Assembly: GCA_003241785.1 (NCBI GenBank)
Contig: QFPW01000002.1
Coordinates: forward strand, 186,001 to 250,000
Direction of reading: 5' to 3'
Length of the DNA stretch: 64,000 nt
From: Rhodovulum sulfidophilum
Lineage (GTDB): Bacteria; Pseudomonadota; Alphaproteobacteria; Rhodobacterales; Rhodobacteraceae
Part shown: positions 46,164 to 54,293 of the stretch, piece after piece
How the letters are laid out: each line of letters begins with the position of its first letter
How positions within the stretch are numbered: the first letter of the stretch is position 1
Notes under the pieces: model-generated
Seen by the model: only the letters and a program-made list of their open reading frames with translations
The model's database searches: none
What the model was told of the DNA's origin: nothing
Made by a program: the position numbers and the translations under genes

Positions 46164-47111
46164 ATGCCCCCTTCGCGCCAACGCCCGCTGCTTGCGCTTC
46201 TCCTGTTCCTCGCGGTCTTCACCGGTTTTCGCGCCGAGGCGCGGGACATTCTCGTCGGCGCCTATGTGAATTCGATCTCAGCGATCAATCCGGCGGATGG
46301 CACCTACAACATCTCGGTCGAGCTCTGGTTCATCGATCCCGAGGGCACCTTCGATCCGCGGGACAATCTCTACGTCCTCGCCCGGTCCTCCGCGATCAGG
46401 GACTACTACCAGGAGCGCGGCGCCGATGGCCGGACCTACACGTCGGCGCGGGTCGACGCGGTCGTGGATCAGGAGTTCAGGCTGACCGATTTCCCGTTCG
46501 ACGAGCAGAACCTCCTGCTCCGCGTCGAGGCCGGCGAGACGATCGACAGGATCCGCTTCGTTCCCGACGCCCAGCCGCCCCAGATCGCCGATTATGTCGC
46601 GCTGGTGGACTGGACGCTCAGCGACGCCACGCTGACCGAGACCGAGCACGGATACACGACGCGCTTCGGCCTCGCCGACAGCGGCCCGCAGGTCTTCTCC
46701 CAACTCGAGCTCAGGATCGCCGCCGCGCGCACGCAGACCGGCGTCGTGGTCGACGATTTCCTCGGCTTCATCTTCTCCTTCATCATCACCGGGCTCATCT
46801 ATTTCGTCCCCACCACCGAGCTCGGCACCCGGATCGGCATGACCACGGGCTCGCTCTTCGCCGCGCTCCTGAACCTCAACCGGCTGCTCGACGCGGCGGG
46901 GTACAAGGCGGAGTTCGGCCTGGTCGAGCAGCTCGGCTTCCTGATCTTCGGCGCGATCCTCTGCTCGCTCCTGATCTCGATCGCGATGAAGCGGGTCGCG
47001 ACCCGGAAGGGCGTCGCATACGCCGACCGGATCGACGCGGTGCTCGGCGTGATCGTGATGACGGCCTTCCTCGCCGCGATCGTCTGGGTGATCCGCGCCG
47101 GGATGTCCTGA
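46164..47111 (+). CDS. Prokaryotic pentameric ligand-gated ion channel homologue
   Basis: This 315-residue protein has the full layout of a prokaryotic pentameric ligand-gated ion channel (Cys-loop receptor superfamily). A signal peptide ends near residue 26 (ALLLFLAVFTGFRAEA). A beta-rich extracellular domain covers about residues 28-195 with the signature DFPFDEQ at 109-115. Four membrane helices follow at about 198-216, 222-240, 255-275 and 291-310. The disulphide of animal receptors is absent, as in other bacterial members. The ATG at 46164 follows GAGAGG and precedes the leader; a TTG at 46134 is less likely. Ligand and ion selectivity cannot be read. Confidence 0.85.
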   Translation: MPPSRQRPLLALLLFLAVFTGFRAEARDILVGAYVNSISAINPADGTYNISVELWFIDPEGTFDPRDNLYVLARSSAIRDYYQERGADGRTYTSARVDAVVDQEFRLTDFPFDEQNLLLRVEAGETIDRIRFVPDAQPPQIADYVALVDWTLSDATLTETEHGYTTRFGLADSGPQVFSQLELRIAAARTQTGVVVDDFLGFIFSFIITGLIYFVPTTELGTRIGMTTGSLFAALLNLNRLLDAAGYKAEFGLVEQLGFLIFGAILCSLLISIAMKRVATRKGVAYADRIDAVLGVIVMTAFLAAIVWVIRAGMS

Positions 47112-47148
47112 GGAGGCGGCCGATCCGGCGCCGGCCGGGCGGAAACGA

Positions 47149-47178
47149 AGAAAGCCCCGGCCTGGGCCGGGGCTTTCT
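47149..47178. terminator. Bidirectional terminator between the channel gene and lon
   Basis: A perfect 13-bp stem (GAAAGCCCCGGCC / GGCCGGGGCTTTC) with a two-base loop lies between the two convergent genes. T-rich and A-rich flanks suit both directions. Confidence 0.85.
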
Positions 47179-47200
47179 CGTCAGTCGCGTCGGGTCGCGC

Positions 47201-49615
47201 TCAATGCGCGGGCGGGACGGCCGAGCCGCTGGCGGTGGTCGCGGCGGCGGCCTGGGCGGCCTTGGCCGCCTCGGCCTCCTCGTCCCAGTCGATCGCCTCG
47301 GGCATCCGGGTCAGCGCGACCTTGAGGACGTCCATCACGTTCGAGACCGGAATGAGCTCGAGCCCGTTCTTCACGTTGTCCGGGATCTCGCGGAGATCCT
47401 TGACGTTGTCGACCGGGATCATGACCGTCGTGATCCCGCCCCGGAGCGCGGCGAGCAGCTTCTCCTTCAGCCCGCCGATCGGCAGCACGTTGCCGCGCAG
47501 CGTGACCTCGCCGGTCATCGCGACGTCGCGGCGGACCGGGATGCCGGTCAGGACCGAGACGATCGAGGTGACCATCGCGATGCCCGCGCTGGGTCCGTCC
47601 TTCGGCGTCGCGCCCTCGGGGACGTGGACGTGGATGTCCACGCTCTCGAACAGCGTCGGCTTCACGCCGAGCTCCGGCGCCTTGGAGCGGACGAAGGACG
47701 AGGCGGCGTCGATCGACTCCTTCATCACGTCGCCGAGCTTGCCGGTCGTCTTCATGCGGCCCTTGCCGGGCAGGCGCAGCGCCTCGATCTGCAAGAGATC
47801 GCCGCCGACCTCGGTCCAGGCGAGGCCCGTGACGACGCCGACCTGATCGGTCAGCTCCGCGAGGCCGTACTTGAACCGCCGCACGCCGAGGAACTCCTCG
47901 AGGTTCTCGGGGGTCACGACGACCTTGGTCGCCTTGCCCTTCACGATCTCGGTCACCGCCTTGCGGCAAAGCTTCGCGATCTCGCGCTCGAGATTCCGGA
48001 CACCGGCCTCGCGGGTGTAGTAGCGGATGATGTCGCGCAGACCGTCGTCGGTCAGCTCGAACTCACCCTTCTTCAGCCCGTGGCCCTTCTCCTGCTTCTC
48101 GACCAGGTGCATCCGGGCGATGCCGGCCTTCTCGTCCTCGGTGTAGCCCGAGAGCGAGATGATCTCCATGCGGTCGAGCAGCGGACGCGGCATGTTGTAC
48201 GAGTTCGACGTGGTGAGGAACATCACGTTCGACAGGTCATACTCCACCTCCAGGTAGTGATCCATGAAGGTCGCGTTCTGCTCGGGATCGAGCACCTCGA
48301 GCATCGCCGAGGCCGGATCGCCGCGGAAGTCCTGACCCATCTTGTCGATCTCGTCGAGCAGGATGAGCGGGTTCGTGGTCTTGGCCTTCTTCATCGACTG
48401 GATGATCTTGCCGGGCATCGAGCCGATATAGGTCCGCCGGTGGCCGCGGATCTCCGCCTCGTCCCGGACGCCGCCGAGCGAGATGCGGATGAACTCGCGC
48501 CCCGTCGCCTTCGCGACCGACTTGCCGAGCGAGGTCTTGCCGACGCCCGGGGGGCCGACGAGGCAGAGGATCGGGCCCTTGAGCTTGTCCGAGCGCGACT
48601 GCACCGCGAGGAACTCGACGATGCGGTCCTTGACCTTCTCGAGCCCGTAGTGGTCGGCGTCGAGCACCTTCTGCGCGAGGACGAGATCCTTCTTGATCCG
48701 GCTCTTCTTGCCCCACGGGATCGAGAGCATCCAGTCGAGGTAGTTGCGCACGACGGTGGCCTCGGCCGACATCGGCGACATGGTCCGGAGCTTCTTCAGC
48801 TCGGCCAGCGCCTTGTCCTTGGCCTCCTTCGAGAGCTTGGTCGCGTTGATCCGCGCCTCGAACTCGGCCGCGTCGTCCTGACCGCCCTCCTCGCCGCCCA
48901 GCTCGCGCTGGATCGCCTTCATCTGCTCGTTCAGATAGTACTCGCGCTGAGTGCGCTCCATCTGCGTCTTGACGCGGCTCTTGATCTTCTTCTCGACCTT
49001 CAGGACCGACATCTCGCCCTGCATCAGGCCGTAGATCTGCTCCAGCCGCTCGCCCACGTCGGGCTCCTCGAGCAGCTTCTGCTTGTCCTCGAGCTTGGCG
49101 CCGAGATGCCCCGCGACCGTGTCGGCGAGCTTGCCCGGGGCCATGCTCTCGCTGACCGCCGCGACGGCTTCCTCGGGGATGTTGCGGTTGAGCTTCGCGT
49201 AGCGCTCGAATTCCTCGGCGACCGCGTGGCTCAGCGCCTTGATCGCGGCGGCGTCGTTCTCGGTCTCGTCGATCTTCGTCGCCTTGGCTTCGAAATAGGA
49301 CTCGTTGTCGACGAAATCCTCGATCCGCACCCGCGCCTTGCCCTCGACCAGCACCTTCACGGTGCCGTCGGGCAGCTTCAGGAGCTGCAGCACATTGGCG
49401 ATGACCCCGGTGCGGTAGATGCCGTCGGCGTTCGGCTCGTCCTCGGAAGCGTCGATCTGGCTCGCGAGAAGGATCTGCTTGTCGTCCTGCATCACAGCTT
49501 CGAGCGCGCGGACCGACTTCTCACGGCCCACGAACAGCGGCACGATCATATGCGGGAAAACCACGATGTCGCGCAGCGGAAGGACGGGATAGGACGAACT
49601 GCTCAATTCTGTCAT
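47201..49615 (-). CDS. lon: Endopeptidase La (Lon protease)
   Basis: Lon is the ATP-dependent serine protease that removes damaged and short-lived regulatory proteins. The 804-residue protein has the N-terminal LAN domain (YPVLPLRDIVVFPHMIVPLF), Walker A GPPGVGKTSLGKS, Walker B LLDEIDKMG, and the C-terminal protease domain with the catalytic Ser in KDGPSAGIAM and Lys in GGLKEKLLAALRGG. A short Ala-rich tail is extra. A heat-shock-type promoter is seen upstream. Confidence 0.98.
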   Translation of the reverse strand: MTELSSSSYPVLPLRDIVVFPHMIVPLFVGREKSVRALEAVMQDDKQILLASQIDASEDEPNADGIYRTGVIANVLQLLKLPDGTVKVLVEGKARVRIEDFVDNESYFEAKATKIDETENDAAAIKALSHAVAEEFERYAKLNRNIPEEAVAAVSESMAPGKLADTVAGHLGAKLEDKQKLLEEPDVGERLEQIYGLMQGEMSVLKVEKKIKSRVKTQMERTQREYYLNEQMKAIQRELGGEEGGQDDAAEFEARINATKLSKEAKDKALAELKKLRTMSPMSAEATVVRNYLDWMLSIPWGKKSRIKKDLVLAQKVLDADHYGLEKVKDRIVEFLAVQSRSDKLKGPILCLVGPPGVGKTSLGKSVAKATGREFIRISLGGVRDEAEIRGHRRTYIGSMPGKIIQSMKKAKTTNPLILLDEIDKMGQDFRGDPASAMLEVLDPEQNATFMDHYLEVEYDLSNVMFLTTSNSYNMPRPLLDRMEIISLSGYTEDEKAGIARMHLVEKQEKGHGLKKGEFELTDDGLRDIIRYYTREAGVRNLEREIAKLCRKAVTEIVKGKATKVVVTPENLEEFLGVRRFKYGLAELTDQVGVVTGLAWTEVGGDLLQIEALRLPGKGRMKTTGKLGDVMKESIDAASSFVRSKAPELGVKPTLFESVDIHVHVPEGATPKDGPSAGIAMVTSIVSVLTGIPVRRDVAMTGEVTLRGNVLPIGGLKEKLLAALRGGITTVMIPVDNVKDLREIPDNVKNGLELIPVSNVMDVLKVALTRMPEAIDWDEEAEAAKAAQAAAATTASGSAVPPAH

Positions 49616-49914
49616 GGGTATGTCCTTATCTGGCGAAGCGCCCGGACCCGGCCATTCCGGCGACCAGGGCGATCCCAGCGGGTGAGATGGCGCGGCGACG
49701 TGTCGGTTTCAAGTCCGCATCTTGCGACGTCGCCGCGGCGGGCGCAACCCGGGGTGGCCCGACCGGCGGAGGCTCGCGCCCGGCCCGCCTCTCCGCCCCG
49801 CGCGGGGTTTCCGGTCCGCCGGACCCGGGCGCGGCGCGGGATCATCGCCGCCTCCGGGAGGGTTTCGACCAGCTTCCCGCGCCGCCTTCGCGCCGCACCG
49901 CCGGCCGGCGCGCC
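49616..49914. other. Intergenic region between tgt and lon
   Basis: This 299-bp region separates two leftward genes. Its lon-proximal part carries a sigma-32-type promoter at 49685-49713; the rest has no credible gene. Confidence 0.5.
49685..49713 (-). promoter_or_regulatory. Sigma-32-type heat-shock promoter of lon
   Basis: On the minus strand a -35 box CTTGAAA (49707-49713) is followed after 14 bp by CGCCATCT (49685-49692), close to the sigma-32 consensus CTTGAAA-N11-16-CCCCATNT. Transcription would start about 60 bases before the lon ATG. Confidence 0.7.
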
Positions 49915-51042
49915 TCAGACGGGCGCGATGTCGCCCCGCGCCCGCTCGGCCTCGAATTCCGCCGCGAAGGCCGCGAGCCGGCCCTCGGCGATGGCCGCGC
50001 GCAGCCCGGCCACCAGGTCCTGATAGTAGCGCAGGTTGTGCCAGGTCAGCAGCATCGAGGCGATGATCTCGCTCGCCTTGAATACATGGTGCAGATAGGC
50101 GCGCGAATAGCTCCGGCAGGCGGGGCAGCCGCAGGCCTCGTCGAGCGGGCGCGGGTCCTCGGCGTGGCGCGCGTTCTTGATGTTGAGCGCGCCACGCCGG
50201 GTGAAGACCTGGCCGGTGCGCCCGGAGCGCGAGGGCAGCACGCAATCGAACATGTCCACGCCGCGCATCACCGCGCCGACGATGTCGTCGGGCTTGCCGA
50301 CGCCCATCAGGTAGCGCGGCCGGTCCTCGGGCAGGAAGCCCGGCGCGTAGTCGAGGACGCCGAACATCGCCTCCTGCCCCTCGCCGACCGCGAGCCCGCC
50401 GATCGCATAGCCGTCGAAGCCGATCCCGCGCAGGGCCTCGGCGCTCTCCTCGCGCAGATCCCTGGTCACGCCGCCCTGCATGATGCCGAAGAGCGCGTGG
50501 CCGGGCCGGTCGCCGAAGGCCTCGCGCGAGCGCAGCGCCCAGCGCATGGAAAGCCGCATCGAGGCCGCGACCGCTTCCTCGGTCGCCGGCAGCGCCGGGC
50601 ATTCGTCGAAGCACATCACGATGTCCGAGCCGAGCAGGCGCTGGATCTCCATGCTGGTCTCGGGGCTGAGGAAATGGGTCGAGCCGTCGACGTGGCTTTT
50701 GAAGGTGACCCCTTCCTCGGTGAGCTTCCGGAGCTCGTTGAGGCTCATCACCTGGAAACCGCCGGAATCGGTCAGGATCGGCCGCTCCCAGTTCATGAAC
50801 CGGTGCAGCCCGCCGAGCCGCGCGACGCGCTCCGCGCCGGGGCGCAGCATCAGGTGGTAGGTGTTGCCGAGCAGGATGTCGGCCCCGGTCTCGCGCACGC
50901 TCTCGGGCAGCATCGCCTTGACGGTGCCGGCGGTGCCGACCGGCATGAAGGCGGGCGTGCGGATCTCGCCGCGCGGCATGCGGAGCACGCCGGTCCGGGC
51001 CATGCCGTCGCGGGCGGCGATGTCAAATTCGATTCGGCTCAT
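49915..51042 (-). CDS. tgt: tRNA-guanine transglycosylase
   Basis: Tgt swaps guanine 34 for preQ1 in tRNAs with GUN anticodons, the key step in queuosine synthesis. The 375-residue protein shows LTDSGGFQVMSL near residues 85-95, the nucleophile region FDCVLPSRSGRTGQ, and the zinc ligands CGCPACRSYSRAYLHH. The ATG at 51042 gives the usual start. It is divergent from the SufT-like gene. Confidence 0.96.
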   Translation of the reverse strand: MSRIEFDIAARDGMARTGVLRMPRGEIRTPAFMPVGTAGTVKAMLPESVRETGADILLGNTYHLMLRPGAERVARLGGLHRFMNWERPILTDSGGFQVMSLNELRKLTEEGVTFKSHVDGSTHFLSPETSMEIQRLLGSDIVMCFDECPALPATEEAVAASMRLSMRWALRSREAFGDRPGHALFGIMQGGVTRDLREESAEALRGIGFDGYAIGGLAVGEGQEAMFGVLDYAPGFLPEDRPRYLMGVGKPDDIVGAVMRGVDMFDCVLPSRSGRTGQVFTRRGALNIKNARHAEDPRPLDEACGCPACRSYSRAYLHHVFKASEIIASMLLTWHNLRYYQDLVAGLRAAIAEGRLAAFAAEFEAERARGDIAPV

Positions 51043-51189
51043 CGCGCTTCCATAGCCGCGAAGCGCGGCGGCGACAAATCGCCCGCCGGCGCGGTTCCCG
51101 CCGCGTGGCACCGTTCACGGCGGCTCGCCTTTACGGCGGCGCGGGTAAATCCTATATTCGCGGTCAGGAATTGGCGGAGGGCGCATTTC

Positions 51190-51555
51190 ATGAACGACGA
51201 ATCCGATGCCCCGATCGAGGGGACGCCGCTGATCCGTCCGTCGAGCACCGACCATCCGCTCTATGATCAGGTGGTCGAGGCCTGCCGCACCGTCTACGAT
51301 CCCGAGATCCCGGTGAACATCTACGACCTCGGCCTCGTCTACACGATCGAGATCTCCGACGAGGGCGACGTCGCCGTGGCGATGAGCCTGACCGCGCCGG
51401 GCTGTCCGGTCGCGGGCGAGATGCCGGGCTGGGTCGCCGAGGCGATCACCCCGATCCCGGGCGTGCGCCACGTCAACGTCGACGTGGTCTGGGAGCCGCA
51501 ATGGGGCATGGACATGATGTCCGACGAGGCACGGCTCGAACTCGGGTTCATGTGA
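51190..51555 (+). CDS. SufT-like DUF59/MIP18 family Fe-S assembly protein
   Basis: This 121-residue protein has a single MIP18/DUF59 domain: ACRTVYDPEIPVNIYDLGLV, SLTAPGCPVAGEMPGWV with the conserved Cys, and VVWEPQWGMDMMSDEARLEL at the end. SufT-type proteins help mature Fe-S enzymes. The ATG at 51190 follows GGAGGG. In Rhodobacterales such a gene is often next to a HesB/IscA gene; here the SatD-DUF3307 pair lies between them. Confidence 0.9.
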   Translation: MNDESDAPIEGTPLIRPSSTDHPLYDQVVEACRTVYDPEIPVNIYDLGLVYTIEISDEGDVAVAMSLTAPGCPVAGEMPGWVAEAITPIPGVRHVNVDVVWEPQWGMDMMSDEARLELGFM

Positions 51556-51673
51556 GGCGCGGGACTTCGCCGCGGGGCGGAATCGGCGCCGCTGGCCGGA
51601 CGGCCTGACGGGGGTTGCCCGGCGGGCGGGTCCGGGCCATGGTCCGACCCAAGGGCGGCCCGAGAGTTCCAGA

Positions 51674-52342
51674 ATGTCGCAATCCCAGTCGCAAGGACAG
51701 GCCGGCCGCGACGCGCCGGAATTCGCCGTGCTGACGGGCGACATCATTCGGTCCTCGAAACTCTCGACGGAGACGCTCGACGCCGCGATGGCGGCGCTCG
51801 AAGGCGGCGCGACTTCGATGACGCGCTGGGAGGGGGCCGAACCGGCGCGGTTCGAGCGGTTTCGCGGCGATGGATGGCAATGCCTCGCGCCCTCGCCCCG
51901 TCTCGCGCTGCGCGCGACGCTCTTTCTCCGGGCGAGCCTGCGCGCCGCGCTGCGCGACGTCGAGACCCGGGTGTCGATCGGCATCGGCCCCGCGCGCCTC
52001 TCGCCCGAGACTCTCGCGGCCGCGGGCGGGCCGGCGTTCGAGCTTTCGGGCCGCGGTCTCGACAAGATGGCGCGGGCGCGGAACCTCGCGATATCCTGGG
52101 CGAACCCGCCCGGCGCGGCGCCGGTGATCGGCGCGGTCGTCGCGCTCTGCGACGAGATCTCCCGCCTCTGGACTCCGCGTCAGGCCGAATTGCTGCTCGA
52201 GGCCCTGTCGCCCGGCGACGCGCCGCAGGAGGTGCTCGCGGAACGCCGGGGCATCAGCCAGCAGGCCGTCGCGAAACATCTGCGCGCCGGCGGTGGCTTC
52301 GCGCTTCAGGAGGCGCTGCGCGCCGTGGAGGGGGCGCTGTGA
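51674..52342 (+). CDS. SatD family protein with C-terminal helix-turn-helix
   Basis: This 222-residue protein matches the SatD family (named for Streptococcus mutans SatD). The N-terminal domain has the family start FAVLTGDIIRSSKL at residues 17-30 and RFERFRGDGWQCLAP at 59-73, which resembles the two metal-binding strands of nucleotide-cyclase-like folds. At about residues 165-207 a helix-turn-helix is visible (TPRQAELLLEAL, VLAERRGISQQAVAKHL). It is therefore a candidate DNA-binding regulator. It is followed by an array of four inverted repeats and the DUF3307 gene. No ribosome site stands out. Function and ligand are unknown. Confidence 0.8.
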   Translation: MSQSQSQGQAGRDAPEFAVLTGDIIRSSKLSTETLDAAMAALEGGATSMTRWEGAEPARFERFRGDGWQCLAPSPRLALRATLFLRASLRAALRDVETRVSIGIGPARLSPETLAAAGGPAFELSGRGLDKMARARNLAISWANPPGAAPVIGAVVALCDEISRLWTPRQAELLLEALSPGDAPQEVLAERRGISQQAVAKHLRAGGGFALQEALRAVEGAL

Positions 52343-52347
52343 GCGGG

Positions 52348-52398
52348 TACAACCGAATCCGGTTGTATGGGGAATACAGCCGAAATCGGCTGTATTCC
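52348..52398. promoter_or_regulatory. Operator pair 1 of the SatD-DUF3307 module
   Basis: Two perfect inverted repeats start five bases after the satD stop. The first is TACAACCG-N4-CGGTTGTA at 52348-52367. The second has 12-bp arms (GGAATACAGCCG and its complement, spacer AAAT) at 52371-52398. Each contains the core ACARCC-N6-GGYTGT, and the centres are 27 bp apart. Confidence 0.8.
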
Positions 52399-52448
52399 GG
52401 CGGCTCACTGAGCGGACGGCGCGGGCCACCGGGGCGACCGGCCTCTTT

Positions 52449-52494
52449 ACAACCTTCAAGGGTTGTTACTTGAAATACAACCTCGAAAGGTTGT
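52449..52494. promoter_or_regulatory. Operator pair 2 of the SatD-DUF3307 module
   Basis: Two more copies of the core ACAACC-N6-GGTTGT lie at 52449-52466 and 52477-52494, centres 28 bp apart and 73 bp from pair 1. The last ends 36 bases before the DUF3307 start, so a bound protein could block or recruit polymerase there. Confidence 0.8.
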
Positions 52495-52530
52495 CGTGCG
52501 ACCACGATACGGGCGCTGGGCGGACCCGCC

Positions 52531-53295
52531 ATGCTTGAGACCGCGACCGCGCTCCTGCTCGGGCATGTGCTCGGCGACTTCACGCTGCAGAGCCGGGCGA
52601 TGGTGGCGGGGAAGGGCCGGCCGCTCGTCCTGCTCGGCCATGTCGCGGTGGTGGTGCTTGCCACCTGGGCGGCGCTCGGCTTCGCGCCGGTCCCCGGCCC
52701 GATCCTGCTCGTCGCACTCGGCCATTTCGTCACCGATCTCCTCAAGCACCACTATTCCGAGCGCCAACGGGCCCGGAACGCGCACGCGGGCTTCGCCGCC
52801 TTCGCCGCCGACCAGGCCGCGCATCTCGTGGTGATCTGGCTCGCCGCGAGCCTCTGGCCCGGCGCCTGGGCGGCGGGGATCTGGGCCGATCCCGCGCTCA
52901 TCGACCGCCTGCCCGGCCTCGCGCGGCTGCCCGAGGCGATGGCGCTCATCGCCGGGCTGATCGGCACCGTCTGGGCCGGCGGCTACGCGGTGAGCGCGCT
53001 CATGACCGGGCTGAAGCTGCCGGTCGACCCCGAGGAGGATGCGAGCCTGCCCCGGGGCGGCCAGCTGATCGGCCGGCTGGAACGGCTGATGATCCTGATG
53101 CTCCTGCTCGCGAACCAGCCCGACGGGATCGGCCTCCTGATCGCGGCGAAGTCGATCCTGCGCTTCTCTGAGGTGAGCGCCAGCGACCGGCGCGCCAGCG
53201 AATACGTGATCATCGGCACGCTCGCGAGCTTCGCCTGGGCGATCTCGATCGCCTTCGGCACCCACGCGCTCCTCCTCGCACTGCGACACCCTTGA
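52531..53295 (+). CDS. DUF3307 membrane protein
   Basis: This 254-residue protein matches DUF3307. The family start LLLGHVLGDFTLQS is at residues 9-22, followed by several membrane helices (LLGHVAVVVLATWAALGF, MALIAGLIGTVWAGGYAV), and the C-terminal signature GGQLIGRLERLMILMLLLAN near residues 176-195, then AAKSILRFSE. Members are repeatedly found next to SatD genes, as here. The core is rich in His and Asp within membrane segments, but no activity is established. The ATG at 52531 is the only good start. Confidence 0.88.
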   Translation: MLETATALLLGHVLGDFTLQSRAMVAGKGRPLVLLGHVAVVVLATWAALGFAPVPGPILLVALGHFVTDLLKHHYSERQRARNAHAGFAAFAADQAAHLVVIWLAASLWPGAWAAGIWADPALIDRLPGLARLPEAMALIAGLIGTVWAGGYAVSALMTGLKLPVDPEEDASLPRGGQLIGRLERLMILMLLLANQPDGIGLLIAAKSILRFSEVSASDRRASEYVIIGTLASFAWAISIAFGTHALLLALRHP

Positions 53296-53353
53296 GACCT
53301 GGCCCGGCCCGCCCTATTTTGCGGGGAAGTTCCAACCGAGGCGAGACCCACCG

Positions 53354-53704
53354 ATGTTCGGCATTCCCGGCAAAGCGCCGATCAGCATGACCCCCGCGGC
53401 GCAGGCGCAGATCGCCCGGCTGATGGCCAAGGGCGGCACCAAGGGCCTCAGGATCGGCGTCAAGAAGGGCGGTTGCGCCGGCATGGAATACACGATGGAC
53501 TATGTCGACGAGATCAACCCGCACGACGAGGTGATCGAGGAGAACGGCGCCCGCGTGATGATCGCGCCGATGGCGCAGATGTTCCTGTTCGGCACCGAGA
53601 TCGACTACAAGACCGACCTGCTCGAATCCGGGTTCAAGTTCAACAACCCCAACGTGGTCGACGCCTGCGGCTGCGGCGAGTCGATCAAGTTCGCCGGCAT
53701 GTGA
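53354..53704 (+). CDS. HesB/IscA family Fe-S carrier protein
   Basis: This 116-residue A-type carrier has the three conserved cysteines: C42 in KKGGCAGMEY and the pair in ACGCGES near residues 107-109. Such proteins receive an Fe-S cluster from a scaffold and pass it to target enzymes. The length is that of SufA/IscA. The ATG at 53354 follows GAGGCGAG. It may work with the SufT-like protein at 51190. Confidence 0.92.
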   Translation: MFGIPGKAPISMTPAAQAQIARLMAKGGTKGLRIGVKKGGCAGMEYTMDYVDEINPHDEVIEENGARVMIAPMAQMFLFGTEIDYKTDLLESGFKFNNPNVVDACGCGESIKFAGM

Positions 53705-53744
53705 GCGCGGGGCCTCTTCGCGCCCCGTACCAGATAGCACCCCT

Positions 53745-53821
53745 CCGTCCCGGGCTCGACCCCGGACCTCGACGCTCGGAGCCTGTGGCCTCGAGGTCCC
53801 GGGTCAGGCCCGGGACAGCGG
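53745..53821. repeat. Class A palindromic repeat (A5)
   Basis: The arms TCCCGGGCTCGACCCCGGAC and GTCCCGGGTCAGGCCCGGGA enclose about 35 bp. It lies between the HesB and TfoX genes, 40 bases after the HesB stop. Confidence 0.8.
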
Positions 53822-53892
53822 AGCGCCGGCATCCCGGCGCCTCGATGTCGCGGGACGGCGTCCCGGACCCCACCGCCTCGAAAGGAGCCGCG

Positions 53893-54243
53893 ATGGCGGT
53901 ATCGCCCGAGACCCGCGCCTTCGTCCTCGAACTCTTCGACGGCCTGCCCGAGGTCACCACCCGCGCGATGATGGGCGGGCTCGCGGTCTATTCGCGCGGC
54001 CAGGTCTTCTGCCTCGTGGGCCTCGGCGAACGGATCTTCCTCAAGGCCCGGGACGATCTCGCCCGCGCGCTCGAAGCCGAGGGATCCGAGCGCTTCGCCT
54101 ATGCCCGCAAGAACGGGCGCGTCGGCGGGATGAACTACTGGACGCTGCCCGAGGCGGCGCTCGACGACCCCGATCTCGCCTGCGCCTGGGCGCGCCGCGC
54201 GCTCGAAGCCGTCGCGGCCGAGGACGATCCGCGCTTTTCCTGA
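53893..54243 (+). CDS. TfoX N-terminal domain protein
   Basis: This 116-residue protein is a stand-alone TfoX N-terminal domain: ETRAFVLELFDGLPEVTTRA, then MMGGLAVYSRGQVFCLVG, and YARKNGRVGGMNYWTLPEAA. The domain was named for a competence regulator, but stand-alone copies in alphaproteobacteria have no proven role in competence. The ATG at 53893 follows AAAGGAG; longer in-frame extensions are rejected because they run through the repeat. Confidence 0.88.
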   Translation: MAVSPETRAFVLELFDGLPEVTTRAMMGGLAVYSRGQVFCLVGLGERIFLKARDDLARALEAEGSERFAYARKNGRVGGMNYWTLPEAALDDPDLACAWARRALEAVAAEDDPRFS

Positions 54244-54293
54244 CCCGGCGCCTCTGCTAGCACGAGGCGATTTTCCTTGGAGGGTTGGGGGAT

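Noticed and set aside
45323..50023. A 1,566-codon open frame on the plus strand
   Set aside because: It lies antisense to serS, lon and part of tgt and crosses the channel gene in another frame; the translation has shadow composition.
49687..51189. Long N-terminal extension of the SufT-like protein
   Set aside because: The extension is antisense to tgt and shows shadow composition; the ATG at 51190 has a GGAGGG site and gives the family length.
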